A stretch of 64,000 nt of DNA from Neobacillus rhizophilus (lineage in GTDB: Bacteria > Bacillota > Bacilli > Bacillales > Cytobacillaceae), in the NCBI RefSeq assembly GCF_018343535.1, contig NZ_JAGYPF010000003.1, positions 124,001-188,000 on the forward strand, read 5' to 3'. Positions 8,795 to 18,027 of the stretch are shown here, piece by piece. Position 1 is the stretch's first letter. Every line of letters begins with the position of its first letter. Below the pieces are notes generated by a model. The model made no database searches. It saw only the letters and a program-made list of their open reading frames with translations, and was not told the DNA's origin. Both the position numbers and the translations under genes were made by a program.

Positions 8795-9199
8795 TTAAAC
8801 AAGCTTTTTGTCAATATCTGACGTGTCAACGTGATCGCCAAACCAATCTTTAAGCTTTTCTTTTGCTTTATTTTTTATATCCTCATCAATATACATAGCA
8901 ACTTGTAATAGCGCGACTCCTAACGCTCCCAAGTCATCCGTGTACCCGACTCCAACTGCAACATCAGGAATTAAATCTAATGGCAGGATGAAATATCCCA
9001 AAGCGCCTATAATGATGGTTTTTGCTTTAGCCGGTACTTCCGGCTTTTGAAGTGTATAATATAAGAGCAAAACTGCATATACAACGGATGAACCCGCCTT
9101 TTTGGCAAATTTCTTTAATTTATCCCAGAACTTATCATCGGAATAATTTTGACCAGAGGCTTCCATTTGTTTTTTGACATCTTCTTCGTTATTAGCCAC
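8795..9199 (-). CDS. YkvA family protein (DUF1232)
   Basis: About 134 residues with one DUF1232 domain: LLYYTLQKPEVPAKAKTIII, then ALGYFILPLDLIPDVAVGVGYTDDLGAL. The ILPLDLIPDxxxxxGYxDDL pattern defines the YkvA family of small membrane-associated proteins of unknown function. A GTG at 9199 sits nine bases from AAAGGA and is preferred over the ATG at 9217, which lacks a ribosome binding site. The promoter region was separated from its original upstream context by the group II intron insertion at 9257. Confidence 0.8.
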   Translation of the reverse strand: MANNEEDVKKQMEASGQNYSDDKFWDKLKKFAKKAGSSVVYAVLLLYYTLQKPEVPAKAKTIIIGALGYFILPLDLIPDVAVGVGYTDDLGALGVALLQVAMYIDEDIKNKAKEKLKDWFGDHVDTSDIDKKLV

Positions 9200-9256
9200 T
9201 TTCCACAATCCTTTCATTTGTTCATATCATTATTTTACCTCAATTTATTATCATTA

Positions 9257-11224
9257 GTAGAGTAAGAAACTGATTTCAGAGGGATAGCCTTTCGGCTATC
9301 TCTTTTACTTTCAGTTCCTCCTCATCAAACCGTACGTGAAGTTTTCCCTCATACGGCTTTCCGACGTTCTTCTTTCTTTGGCTTTACGGAGACTAACTAG
9401 CCAATTTCACTAATAAATGACCAATTTCTTTTCGTACGTCTATTAAATTCCCATGTTTCATACGACTATTTCTTTTCTTGTTATAGAATAATGTTAGGCG
9501 TTCTAACACATACCAATCAATCCGATTAAGCCATTTCTTTGCATTAAGTGATATGAGATAGTAATTTTTGAAACCTTGTAGTTTCTTGTTTAATCCGATC
9601 ACCAAGTCATGAATATCCATGTACAATTTTGCCCTTGGCTCAGTGTATGCCTTAATTTTTGCACGCATTTTCTTCATTGCGTTCTTTTTCGGGATGTGTG
9701 ACATCACAAATAATGTGTAACCGCCTTTCCGACGGATTGGAAACTTCCTATTATGAAATCCTAAGAAGTCAAAACCCTCTATATCATCCCAAAGATGAAC
9801 CAATCTTGATTTATCTCGATTAATTGAAAGGTCCAGTTTTCCCATTATTGCTTGAATAACTTTAATGCTTTTAAGTGCATGTTGTTTAGTGTTGCACATG
9901 ATGACGAAGTCATCCGCATACCTGACCAGTTCACCTAAATGATTAAATCGCTTCTCCCAAATTTTATCCATTGTGTTTAAATAGATATTCGCTAACAGCG
10001 GGGAGATAACACCACCTTGCGGTGTTCCAGAAATCGGATTTCTAATCTTACCTTCTTCCATGATGCCCGCCTTCAGCCACTTACGAATTAGCTTTAGAAC
10101 TCTGCGGTCACTGATACGTTGTTCGACCAATTTCATCAATTTATCTTGGTTGATGTTATCAAAATATCCTTGGATATCGACGTCTACTACCCAAAAACAT
10201 TTCTTACTCGCTTTTCGTATCTTTGCCATGGCTTGATGAGCATTACGTTTAGGACGAAAACCAAATGAGCAATCATGAAAGTCAGCCTCAAAAATAGGTT
10301 CAATAACCATCTTAGTAGCCATTTGTGCAACTCTATCTTTAATGGTTGGGATTCCTAATGGACGTTTCTTCCCGTCATCCTTTGGTATGTAGGTTCTTAG
10401 GACTGGATTGGGATGATATCTGTTCTCTTTCAACTCTAGGTAGAGTTCGTTCAAGAACTTCTTCTCTCCGTATTCCTCGACGATATTTACAATCGATTGT
10501 CCATCTACGCCCCCACTGCCTTTCTTTCGTTTCACACGTTGCCAGGCTTCCCATAGGATATCAGGACGATAAATTTTGTCATATAAAGCATGAAATCTAC
10601 GGCTAGTGTTTTCCTTGGCACAAAGATATAACGTCTTCCAGAGTTCTTGAGCTTTTACTTTATTGGTGTAGTTAGCCATTTTCTTGGCATTCACTGACTC
10701 TTACCTCCTTCCAACATATGAACGAAGTAGGGTATTGGCTTTTGCCGTCCTTCCCTAGACAATGTTATGTTGTCATTGTCATCATTGGTACTATGACCCC
10801 CTCCGACTCCCTCTCATCCATTCACCACTTCGTTTACACTTATAGGTTTCTGCTTTACTTTCGTATGAAAGTGACGAGGAGGGTATCCCCAGTTCCGTTA
10901 ATTACTTTCCTAACATGTCGCTCCCCTTACCCCGAGAGATTCCTTGGTGCTGCTTTCCCAAGTTCTTCACACCTTCCATGGTCTTCGCCCATATACTCAA
11001 GGCTCGACTTCTCTTTAGCCACCGACGGTGGGTTCCTTTGACGAGACGGCAGGATTCACTTAATGTTACAACCTGTTAGTTTGCTCGCACTCTGCTAGAG
11101 AGTTACTTTGTCACAGGGCTTCAACCTTAGAGTTTCTTCACCAGTTGCCTGTCAGCTACTGAGCGTCTTGGTACTTACTCAGATTGGACTTTCACCAATT
11201 AGCAATTAACGGCTTGCTGGGCAC
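9257..11224 (-). mobile_element. Group II intron with encoded reverse transcriptase
   Basis: Both boundaries are visible on the minus strand. The 5-prime end is GTGCCCAGCAAGCC at 11224, matching the GUGYx start of group II introns. Domains I-III fill 11224-10695 and include GGTGAAAGTCCAAT. The maturase lies in domain IV. Domain V is at 9327-9359 (AAGCCGTATGAGGGAAAACT, then TTCACGTACGGTTT), and domain VI ends CTTACTCTAC at 9257, with a bulged A expected in TTAC. Total length is about 1968 bp. It sits 6 bp after the T-run of the CysJ-like gene terminator and upstream of the ykvA-like gene, so no protein gene is broken. The 5-prime exon ends TTTTTTACTGC. All key parts look intact, so it may be active. 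Exact ends are inferred from consensus. Confidence 0.88.
9393..10694 (-). CDS. ltrA: Group II intron reverse transcriptase/maturase
   Basis: Intron-encoded protein of 433 residues. Reverse transcriptase blocks run in order: KGSGGVDGQSI (RT1), IPKDDGKKRPLGIPTIKDRV (RT2), SFGFRPKRNAHQA, FWVVDVDIQGYFDNI (RT3-4), SGTPQGGVISPLLANIYL, catalytic RYADDFVI (RT5), and GFDFLGFH. A group II maturase (X) domain follows around AMKKMRAKIKAYT to the end. No C-terminal HNH/CxxC endonuclease is seen, so it would be of the endonuclease-lacking type. The start is GTG with GGAGG nine bases upstream. It should splice its own intron and drive retrohoming. The class was not assigned; the sequence does not look like the IIC enzymes I can recall. 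Confidence 0.92.
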   Translation of the reverse strand: MNAKKMANYTNKVKAQELWKTLYLCAKENTSRRFHALYDKIYRPDILWEAWQRVKRKKGSGGVDGQSIVNIVEEYGEKKFLNELYLELKENRYHPNPVLRTYIPKDDGKKRPLGIPTIKDRVAQMATKMVIEPIFEADFHDCSFGFRPKRNAHQAMAKIRKASKKCFWVVDVDIQGYFDNINQDKLMKLVEQRISDRRVLKLIRKWLKAGIMEEGKIRNPISGTPQGGVISPLLANIYLNTMDKIWEKRFNHLGELVRYADDFVIMCNTKQHALKSIKVIQAIMGKLDLSINRDKSRLVHLWDDIEGFDFLGFHNRKFPIRRKGGYTLFVMSHIPKKNAMKKMRAKIKAYTEPRAKLYMDIHDLVIGLNKKLQGFKNYYLISLNAKKWLNRIDWYVLERLTLFYNKKRNSRMKHGNLIDVRKEIGHLLVKLAS

Positions 11225-11229
11225 GCAGT

Positions 11230-11267
11230 AAAAAAGGAACCTCGTCCAATGAACGAAAGGTTCCTTT
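11230..11267 (-). terminator. Terminator of the CysJ-like gene, target of intron insertion
   Basis: Perfect 10-bp stem AAAGGAACCT/AGGTTCCTTT followed by six or seven T on the minus strand. The group II intron begins six bases after the T-run. Confidence 0.88.
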
Positions 11268-11293
11268 CTAAATGTATTTAACATCATTTTATT

Positions 11294-12469
11294 CTAATAA
11301 ACATCGCGCAGGTAACGTCCTTGCTTCTGCAACTCCTTCAGATATGCCTCGGCTGCCTCACGGTCAAGCGCACCTTCTTTTTCTATCACAGTAATTAGCG
11401 CATCGTTGACGTCTTTCGCCATATGTTCCTTATCTCCACAAACGAAGAAGTAAGCGCCTTTTTCCAGCCATTCAAATAATTCTTTGCCATGTTCAAGCAT
11501 TTTATGCTGTACATAAACTTTTTGATCTGAATCACGGGAGAAGGCAGTATCAAGCTTTGTCAGAACCCCATCTTTTTGATAGGTTTCCAACTCTGCTTGG
11601 TATAGGAAATCTGAAGCTGCATGCTGGTCCCCAAAGAATAACCATGTGCGGCCAGCTGCTTTATTAACGGCACGTTCCTGGATAAAAGACCGGAACGGTG
11701 CAATGCCAGTCCCCGGGCCGACCATAATAATATCTGTATCAGCGGACTCCGGCAAATGGAAGTGTTTATTTGCCTGAACAAAGACTGGTAAAGTATCTCC
11801 CTCTTGAACACGTTCCGCACACAAAACAGAGCAAACTCCTTTTCGCTCACGTCCATGTGATGTGTAGCGAACAGCACCAATAGTTAGATGAACTTCATCC
11901 GGATTAGCAGCAATACTGCTTGCAATAGAATAGAGTCGCGGCGTCATTTTTCTTAATAAAGAAACGATCTCCTGTGCAGAAGCCTTCCATGGGCCAAAAT
12001 CACGTAACATATCAAGCAGATCTCGCCCATAGCAATATTCCTTTAACTGAGCAGCATTTTCAACCAAAATAAGCTTTTGCAGATCTTCGTTTTCTGTGAA
12101 TGTTGCTGCCTGTTGTAAAATTTTCTTCGATAGCAGTGTAATTTCAAAGTAGCTTGTCAGCGCTTCCTTAAGTGACAGTGTCTCACCCTGCTTGCCAACC
12201 GTTACTTCCGCTTCTTCGTCCCAGGTCATTTCCTCAAGAAGGGCAGCCACAAGTTCCGGGTCATTTGCAGGGACAACGCCAAGTGCATCACCTGGATTGT
12301 AAGAAAGACCAGAACCTTTTAATGATAACTCAATATGCCTTGTTTCTTTACTAGAGCCTGACCCATTTAAATTAATATTTTTTAGAACCTTTGCCTGAAA
12401 AGGATTAGTCCTTGAAAATGGCTGGATGTCACTTTTGGTATTTTTAGTATTTTCTAAAGTAAGTTGCAT
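11294..12469 (-). CDS. CysJ-like NADPH diaphorase lacking the FMN domain
   Basis: A 391-residue protein matching only the C-terminal part of the sulfite reductase flavoprotein and P450-reductase family. It has the connecting and FAD-binding domain (YNPGDALGVVPAND; RLYSIASS with RxYSxxSS; GVCSVLC), the NADPH domain with GPGTGIAPFRSFIQER, FFGDQH and YFFVCGDKEHMAKDV, and an aromatic C terminus ending RYLRDVY. Full-length CysJ is about 600 residues and starts with a flavodoxin-like FMN domain. Here the protein starts cleanly at ATG 12469 with only a 20-residue lead, so it is a stand-alone diaphorase rather than a broken gene. No cysI is nearby. It would need a separate flavodoxin or another acceptor; the partner is unknown. 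Confidence 0.8.
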   Translation of the reverse strand: MQLTLENTKNTKSDIQPFSRTNPFQAKVLKNINLNGSGSSKETRHIELSLKGSGLSYNPGDALGVVPANDPELVAALLEEMTWDEEAEVTVGKQGETLSLKEALTSYFEITLLSKKILQQAATFTENEDLQKLILVENAAQLKEYCYGRDLLDMLRDFGPWKASAQEIVSLLRKMTPRLYSIASSIAANPDEVHLTIGAVRYTSHGRERKGVCSVLCAERVQEGDTLPVFVQANKHFHLPESADTDIIMVGPGTGIAPFRSFIQERAVNKAAGRTWLFFGDQHAASDFLYQAELETYQKDGVLTKLDTAFSRDSDQKVYVQHKMLEHGKELFEWLEKGAYFFVCGDKEHMAKDVNDALITVIEKEGALDREAAEAYLKELQKQGRYLRDVY

Positions 12470-12606
12470 TCTCCATTACCTCCAAAAGTAATATATATCT
12501 AAGATAACATACCACTATCATATCAGATGTATGGTTTAACACACACTGGTAAATAATTTTAAAATTATTGAAAAAATTATTTTTTTGGTAGGATTTAATG
12601 ATGTAA

Positions 12607-12643
12607 AGAAGGAGATAGTCAACAAATGGCTATCTCCTTTTTA
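12607..12643. terminator. Terminator after the uvrA-like gene
   Basis: 8-bp stem GGAGATAG/CTATCTCC with an 11-base loop and T-runs on both sides. It lies about 35 bp past the stop at 12676. The remaining 12470-12606 is AT-rich promoter DNA for the CysJ-like gene. Confidence 0.75.
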
Positions 12644-12675
12644 ATGATGAATATTATCCCTAACCATACGTAAGT

Positions 12676-14937
12676 TTAACTTTTAATATGTTCCAACAAG
12701 TATCTTCCCGTGATCGAATGCTCTGAATTGATGATCTTTGATGGTGTACCCTCGACAACAATCTGGCCGCCCTTGCTGCCTCCGTCCGGTCCCATATCAA
12801 TGATCCAATCCGCTTGGCTGATTACGTCGAGGTTGTGCTCGATGACAATCACGGTATTGCCGGTATCCACAAGGCGGTTCATGATTCCTAAAAGGTGACC
12901 GATATCTGACATATGCAGGCCGGTCGTCGGCTCGTCCATCACGTAAATGCTTCCCTTTTTATGCAGCTCGCTTGCAAGCTTGATCCGCTGACATTCCCCG
13001 CCAGAGAGCGTGCTAAGCGGCTGACCGAGTGTAAGATAGTTCAGCCCCACATCACTCATCGCCTGAAGCTTTTTCACAACCTCTTTTAGCTGAAAAAAAT
13101 CCAACGCCTGCTCCACGGTCAGCTCCAACACATCTGCAATTGATTTGCCGTTCAGCTTGTACTCGAGTACCTCTTCCTTAAACCGCCTACCTTCGCATAC
13201 TTCACATGGCAGCTTTACACTGTCGAAGTATGAAAGGTCCTTATACACAACACCCAGTCCTTGACAGTTCTCGCAAGCCCCCTTGGAATTGAAGCTGAAC
13301 AATCCTTGGTTAACTTTGTTCGCAGAAGCAAACGCCTTGCGCACGTCATCCATGATGCCTGTGTAGGTCGCGGGATTCGAGCGTGTTGATACTCCAATCG
13401 ATGATTGGTCGATGACGATTGCATCCGGATGCTGGCTAAGGAATACGTCGTTAATCAGCGTACTCTTGCCTGAGCCGGCGACACCCGTAACGACTGTCAG
13501 CACTCCGGTTGGAATATCTACACTCACGTTCCTTAGATTGTGCAGTGTGGCATCCTTGATAGACAGCTTGCCTGATGGCTGCCGTGAGGTCTGCTTTAGC
13601 TGGAGCGGCCGCTTCATATGGGTGCCTGTCAGTGTGCCTGACTCCAGCAGTCCTGGGAAGCTTCCTTCATACACGATGGTACCGCCGTGGCTGCCAGCGT
13701 GAGGCCCGACGTCGACGATATGATCTGCCACCTTAATTACATCGGGATCATGCTCGACAACAAGAACGGTATTGCCCTTGTCGCGAAGCTTCTGAAGCAA
13801 CCCATTTAACCGGTGTACATCACGGGGGTGTAAGCCAACGCTGGGCTCATCGAAGATGTAAGTGACATCCACCAGACTGCCGCTCAGATGCTTCACCATC
13901 TTGACTCGCTGCGACTCTCCGCCGGACAATGTATCAGTCACACGGTCCAGCGTCAAGTAGTCTAGTCCGATATCCACCAGATGCTGCAGCCGCTCCTTTA
14001 GTGATTTGACGACCGGAGCGGCTGCAGGAGCATTAATCTCTTTAAGGATGCGGATCAGCTGCCCGACCTCCATAGAAGACATTTCAGCTATGTTAAGTCC
14101 ATTGATCCTGCAGTCCAGCGCGGCCTGACTGAGTCTCGCACCGTGGCAGCTGGGACAAATCCCCTCGGAGATGTACGGTGCAACTGCTTGTTGTGTGCGC
14201 TCGGAATACGTCTTTAAATCCTTTTTGATGTACTTGTTGGTGAACTTCTCGATGACGCCTTCCACTGTAATATTAACGGTCTTCCCGCCAAACTGTGTCG
14301 GCACTTTCCTCGCCTTGCTGTACAGAAGTTGTTTCAGCTCCTCCTCCGAATAACACTGGAGCTTCTTGTCGGGATCGAATGACCCCGACTGCAGGATCAT
14401 GTTCCATTCCATGCTGTCCACCGAATAGCCCGGCAGCATGATGGCCCCTTCATTCAACGATTTTGACATGTCCAGTGCCTTACTCATGTCGACGGACATA
14501 CTGCGGCCAATCCCGTTGCAAACTGGACACATACCTAGCGGATCGTTAAACGAGAAACTCGACGCACTTCCTACATAAGGCTGACCCACTCGCGAGAAGA
14601 GAAGACGGAGAAGAGGCGAGATATCGGTAATCGTGCCCATTGTAGAATGGGAACCTCCACCCAACCGTTTCTGGTCGACGACAACCGCCATGCTAAGATT
14701 TTCAATGGCGTCTGCATCCGGTTGCGGAAAACTCGGCAGAAAGGTACGGACGAATGTACTGAAGTTTTCGTTCAGCAGACGCTGGGATTCGGCGGCAACG
14801 GTATCGAAAACGATTGACGATTTGCCAGAACCGGATACTCCAGTAAAGATAGTGATTTTGCGCTTGGGAATACGTAAAGACACATCTTTAAGGTTATTTT
14901 CCCGAGCGCCACGGATTTCTATATATTCTTGGGTCAT
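12676..14937 (-). CDS. Short UvrA-like ABC ATPase (antibiotic resistance or UvrA2 type)
   Basis: A 753-residue double ABC protein. Each half has Walker A (GVSGSGKSS and GVAGSGKST), a signature LSGGESQRV and LSGGECQRI, and Walker B-like FDEPSVGLH and MDEPTTGLH. Zinc-finger cysteines remain: CPVCNGIG, CPSCHGARLSQAALDC and CENCQGLG...CEVC. Classical UvrA is about 950 residues. The missing length corresponds to the UvrB-interaction and part of the insertion domains, as in UvrA2 and DrrC-like proteins that protect cells from DNA-binding drugs. A canonical role in nucleotide excision repair is therefore unlikely. The base composition is clearly more GC-rich than the flanks, suggesting lateral acquisition. 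It stands alone, with its own terminator. Confidence 0.82.
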   Translation of the reverse strand: MTQEYIEIRGARENNLKDVSLRIPKRKITIFTGVSGSGKSSIVFDTVAAESQRLLNENFSTFVRTFLPSFPQPDADAIENLSMAVVVDQKRLGGGSHSTMGTITDISPLLRLLFSRVGQPYVGSASSFSFNDPLGMCPVCNGIGRSMSVDMSKALDMSKSLNEGAIMLPGYSVDSMEWNMILQSGSFDPDKKLQCYSEEELKQLLYSKARKVPTQFGGKTVNITVEGVIEKFTNKYIKKDLKTYSERTQQAVAPYISEGICPSCHGARLSQAALDCRINGLNIAEMSSMEVGQLIRILKEINAPAAAPVVKSLKERLQHLVDIGLDYLTLDRVTDTLSGGESQRVKMVKHLSGSLVDVTYIFDEPSVGLHPRDVHRLNGLLQKLRDKGNTVLVVEHDPDVIKVADHIVDVGPHAGSHGGTIVYEGSFPGLLESGTLTGTHMKRPLQLKQTSRQPSGKLSIKDATLHNLRNVSVDIPTGVLTVVTGVAGSGKSTLINDVFLSQHPDAIVIDQSSIGVSTRSNPATYTGIMDDVRKAFASANKVNQGLFSFNSKGACENCQGLGVVYKDLSYFDSVKLPCEVCEGRRFKEEVLEYKLNGKSIADVLELTVEQALDFFQLKEVVKKLQAMSDVGLNYLTLGQPLSTLSGGECQRIKLASELHKKGSIYVMDEPTTGLHMSDIGHLLGIMNRLVDTGNTVIVIEHNLDVISQADWIIDMGPDGGSKGGQIVVEGTPSKIINSEHSITGRYLLEHIKS

Positions 14938-15134
14938 AAAATAACTTCCTTTACTCGTATTAAGGTCTTTATCGACCGAATCTGTTAATTCGTTCCATTA
15001 CTTATTAATAGAACTTGTAAACTGAAAATCTAATGATATTTCTGCCATTAATTTTTCATTTTTGACAAATGGTATTTGTTTTATTCTCCTATCATCAAGT
15101 ATATAGGATTAAGCTTCAAAAGTAATGATCACAC

Positions 15135-15173
15135 AAAAAGGGCGAACCCCCATTTTTCTTTTAAGGTTTCGCC
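15135..15173 (-). terminator. Terminator of the glnHPQ operon
   Basis: Stem GGCGAAACC/GGGGTTCGCC on the minus strand followed by CTTTTTGTG, about 25 bp after the glnQ stop. The rest of 14938-15196 is AT-rich; apart from the presumed promoter of the uvrA-like gene nothing is seen. Confidence 0.75.
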
Positions 15174-15196
15174 ACTTATTCGCTCACTATTTTTGT

Positions 15197-15925
15197 TTAT
15201 AACACCTTGCTTAAGAAAGCCTTCGTTCTATCATGCTGTGGGTTGCCGAATAATTGATTCGGTTCATTTTCTTCGACAATATACCCACCATCCATGAAAA
15301 TGACACGGTCTCCAACTTCTCGGGCAAATCCCATTTCATGCGTCACAACCACCATCGTCATACCTTCTTTGGCAAGCTGTTTCATAACTTCTAAAACGTC
15401 TCCGACCATTTCCGGGTCAAGTGCAGAAGTCGGTTCGTCAAAAAGCATGATTTTTGGATTCATGGCCAATGCCCTTGCGATGGCAACCCGCTGTTTTTGT
15501 CCGCCGGACAGTTCTCCCGGATAGCTGCCTGCTTTTTCTTTAAGTCCTACCTTATCAAGTAATTCAAGAGCCTTTTTTTCAGCTTCCGCTTTATCTTTAG
15601 AAAGAATTTTAATCGGCCCTAACGTGATATTCTCTAAAACAGTTTTATGAGGGAACAGATTAAATTGCTGGAAAACCATTCCAACTTCTTGTCTGACTTT
15701 ATTGATATTAATTTTCGGATCAGTGATATTATGTCCGTTAATCACCACTTCGCCGCCTGAAATTTCCTCCAGACGATTTAGACAGCGAAGGAATGTACTC
15801 TTTCCCGATCCAGAAGGACCGATTACACAGATAACTTCTTTTTCTTGCACTTCAGCATTAATATCTTTTAATACCTCTAGGTTCCCGAATGACTTTCTTA
15901 AGTTTTTTACAGTAATAATGCTCAT
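15197..15925 (-). CDS. glnQ: Glutamine/polar amino acid ABC transporter ATPase GlnQ
   Basis: A 242-residue ATPase of the polar amino acid family. Walker A is GPSGSGKST, the Q-loop is [16 protein letters not shown], the signature is [16 protein letters not shown], Walker B is [14 protein letters not shown], and the switch His is in [12 protein letters not shown]. The [17 protein letters not shown] segment is diagnostic of GlnQ/HisP-type ATPases. It overlaps the glnP gene by four bases and is the last gene of glnH-glnP-glnQ. Substrate specificity follows from the binding protein and is inferred. Confidence 0.9.
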   Translation of the reverse strand: MSIITVKNLRKSFGNLEVLKDINAEVQEKEVICVIGPSGSGKSTFLRCLNRLEEISGGEVVINGHNITDPKININKVRQEVGMVFQQFNLFPHKTVLENITLGPIKILSKDKAEAEKKALELLDKVGLKEKAGSYPGELSGGQKQRVAIARALAMNPKIMLFDEPTSALDPEMVGDVLEVMKQLAKEGMTMVVVTHEMGFAREVGDRVIFMDGGYIVEENEPNQLFGNPQHDRTKAFLSKVL

Positions 15926-16566
15926 CGCACCTCGATCCTCCTTTCTATAAAGTTAGCAAGTATGGTTAATAGATAAATAATGATAAAATAAATGACACCT
16001 ACAGTCAGCCAAATTTTAAAGGCTTCAAAGGTTGCAGCTGCCTGTATTTGACCCTGTTGTGTTAAGTCAGCAATACCGATAACGGATAAAAGAGAGGTGT
16101 CCTTTAAACTAATAATGGATTGGTTTGTAATAGTAGGAAGCATTCTTCTAAACGCCTGAGGCAGGATAATGAAACGCATCGTTTGTGCAGACGTAAAACC
16201 AATTGACCTAGCTGCCTCTGTTTGCCCCTTATCAATTGATTGAATACCCGCTCTGATAATCTCTGCAAAATATGCCCCAGCATTGATCGCAACAGTGATG
16301 ATACCCGCTGTCGTATTGTTTAGGGAAACCAAATGCAGTGAATTTATTCCAAAATAAATAAAAAATAACTGCACGATAAATGGTGTTCCGCGAATGGCGT
16401 CAACATACACCTTCGCAATCCATTGCAAGATTTTAATAGGTGCAAGCCGTAACATGGCCATTAATAAACCAATTAAAAACCCTAGAATAATAGCAATAAC
16501 AAATATATAAAGCGTGACTTCAAGTCCTTTTAATAATATTGGTAATGCTGCCGTTATAATATCCAC
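15922..16566 (-). CDS. glnP: Amino acid ABC transporter permease GlnP
   Basis: A 214-residue inner-membrane permease of the HisMQ family with about five helices. It carries the conserved EAA-like cytoplasmic loop [30 protein letters not shown], and the family block [18 protein letters not shown] single permease gene suggests a homodimeric channel. It starts 60 bp after glnH, and that gap contains a strong hairpin with a T-run (16590-16614) that probably cuts most transcripts after glnH. Confidence 0.9.
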   Translation of the reverse strand: MDIITAALPILLKGLEVTLYIFVIAIILGFLIGLLMAMLRLAPIKILQWIAKVYVDAIRGTPFIVQLFFIYFGINSLHLVSLNNTTAGIITVAINAGAYFAEIIRAGIQSIDKGQTEAARSIGFTSAQTMRFIILPQAFRRMLPTITNQSIISLKDTSLLSVIGIADLTQQGQIQAAATFEAFKIWLTVGVIYFIIIYLLTILANFIERRIEVR

Positions 16567-16589
16567 TCTTTTTCATCCCCTTTCTAGAA

Positions 16590-16614
16590 GAAAAAGCGCG
16601 CTGTGAGCGCGCCC
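16590..16614 (-). terminator. Intra-operon terminator between glnH and glnP
   Basis: On the minus strand, GGGCGCGCTCACAGCGCGCT followed by TTTTC: a GC-only 7-bp stem with a 3-base loop and a short T-run inside an operon. It is expected to lower glnPQ expression relative to the binding protein. Confidence 0.8.
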
Positions 16615-16626
16615 TATATTTGATAT

Positions 16627-17400
16627 TTATTTTTTGCCAAGGTATGTTTCTACAATTTTATCGTATGTTCCGTCTTTTTTGAGTTCTTCAAGGCCTTTAT
16701 TAATCTTCTTTAATACATCCTGATTTTGTCCTTTCAGAACAGCAATTCCATATTGGTCGCCATTTAAGCGATCACCAACGATTTTCAATCCAAGGTCTTT
16801 TTGGGCAATAGCATAAGAAATTACAGGATAGTCTTCGATAAGCGCATCTGCATTTCCATTAGAAACTTCCTGGAACATTGCCGGGCTATCGTTGAATTGA
16901 ACGACTTTAATTTCTAGTTTTGATGCATTATCTTCAGCATATTTAGCACCTGTTGTTCCTTTTTTAACAGCAACAGTTTTTCCTTTAAGGTCATTAACTG
17001 ATTTAATAGTTGAATTGTCTTTTTTAACAACAACTGTTAAACCTGCATCAAAATACGGAGTTGAAAAATCTACTACCTTTTTTCTTTCATCTGTAATACT
17101 CATTCCGGCAATGGCTACATCAAGCTGGTTAGCTTGCATAGCTGGAATAATTCCACCAAAATCCATTGGATTAAGCTCAATTTTAATGCCCTGATTTTTC
17201 GCGATTGCATTAATCAAATCGATATCGATACCCTTATAATCATTTCCATCTTTATATTCAAATGGAGGATATGTGGTATCCACGCCAACCTTATATACTT
17301 TTTCACTACTAGTTTTCTCCCCCGATGTTTCCTTGCTTCCACATGCTGCGATAAAGATCGTAAGGATTAAAAATAAACTAAATAAACCAATCTTTTTCAT
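16627..17400 (-). CDS. glnH: Amino acid ABC transporter substrate-binding lipoprotein GlnH
   Basis: A 257-residue periplasmic-type binding protein anchored as a lipoprotein. The signal peptide ends with lipobox FIAAC, with lipid-modified Cys at residue 20. The mature protein has the SBP family 3 fold: YKVGVDTTYPPFEYKDGN, GIDIDLINAIA, PAMQANQLDVAIAGMSITDERKK, then GKTVAVKKGTTGA and the second lobe. These motifs fit glutamine or other polar amino acids; exact specificity is inferred. It has an AAAGGGG ribosome site before ATG 17400. It is the first gene of the operon. Confidence 0.9.
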   Translation of the reverse strand: MKKIGLFSLFLILTIFIAACGSKETSGEKTSSEKVYKVGVDTTYPPFEYKDGNDYKGIDIDLINAIAKNQGIKIELNPMDFGGIIPAMQANQLDVAIAGMSITDERKKVVDFSTPYFDAGLTVVVKKDNSTIKSVNDLKGKTVAVKKGTTGAKYAEDNASKLEIKVVQFNDSPAMFQEVSNGNADALIEDYPVISYAIAQKDLGLKIVGDRLNGDQYGIAVLKGQNQDVLKKINKGLEELKKDGTYDKIVETYLGKK

Positions 17401-17761
17401 TCAATGTACCCCTTTTTAGATTATTTTTAATATAAATAACATTAACACTTTATTAATATATCATACCTAAAAAACATATAAAACTATTAGTTTTTGGTAA
17501 ATTGAATATTTTTCAAGTATTCCATTATCTTTTATTTTACCAATTTCAGATTTTGTTATTTATATATAACAAATATAGTTTTGTAAATTCCTTTCGGGAA
17601 ATGAAAACAGGCAGTACCCATTATTGGTTAGCTGCCTTCTATTTTAGGCTATGGGCTCACTTTTTAGATTTTTTGAAAACGTCACAATATATCCAAATCA
17701 TTCAATAGGAAGCACATAACAATTGTTGAATTTTAAAAGTAGAGAAAGTGGGGTGAATTTA
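17401..17761. other. Gap between glnH and the small gene at 17762
   Basis: Very AT-rich. It must hold the glnH promoter (a TATGAT-like -10 near 17450 on the minus strand) and the promoter of the downstream plus-strand gene. GGCAG/CTGCC arms at 17610-17636 could form a weak hairpin. Nothing else is supported. Confidence 0.5.
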
Positions 17762-18022
17762 ATGCCTTGGTTGATAAAGAAAATTCGGAATGGGATTTGG
17801 TATCGGCACGGGAAAGTTAGATATCGTATTTGGCTTGACGAAGATAGATACATTATCTCTGTAACGAATGGCGAAATAACCGTTCATGATTGTTATGGCA
17901 GTACACATGAAACAGCTAAAAACTTAGCGCTATTTAAGCTTCATCAAGCATTAAGCGATAAAGATAAAAAACGAAAATGGATTACCAAAGGGAATGGATA
18001 TGAATTATTTCGGATTAAATAA
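17762..18022 (+). CDS. Hypothetical protein, 86 residues
   Basis: Not recognised. ATG at 17762 follows a GTGGGGTGA ribosome-site-like stretch. The frame is also open 13 codons upstream to a TTG, but with no ribosome site there. The protein is basic and aromatic: MPWLIKKIRNGIWYRHGKV at the start, then alternating hydrophobic strands, and a charged DKDKKRKW segment near the end. No signal peptide or membrane helix is seen. It ends just before a clear terminator, so it is probably a real single gene. Confidence 0.6.
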   Translation: MPWLIKKIRNGIWYRHGKVRYRIWLDEDRYIISVTNGEITVHDCYGSTHETAKNLALFKLHQALSDKDKKRKWITKGNGYELFRIK

Positions 18023-18027
18023 AAGAC

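Noticed and set aside
10718..11041. 107-codon plus-strand frame inside the group II intron
   Set aside because: It is antisense to the structured intron RNA domains I-III; no ribosome site.
17502..17708. 68-codon plus-strand frame upstream of the 86-aa gene
   Set aside because: No ribosome site, composition reflects AT bias, and it covers the glnH promoter region.
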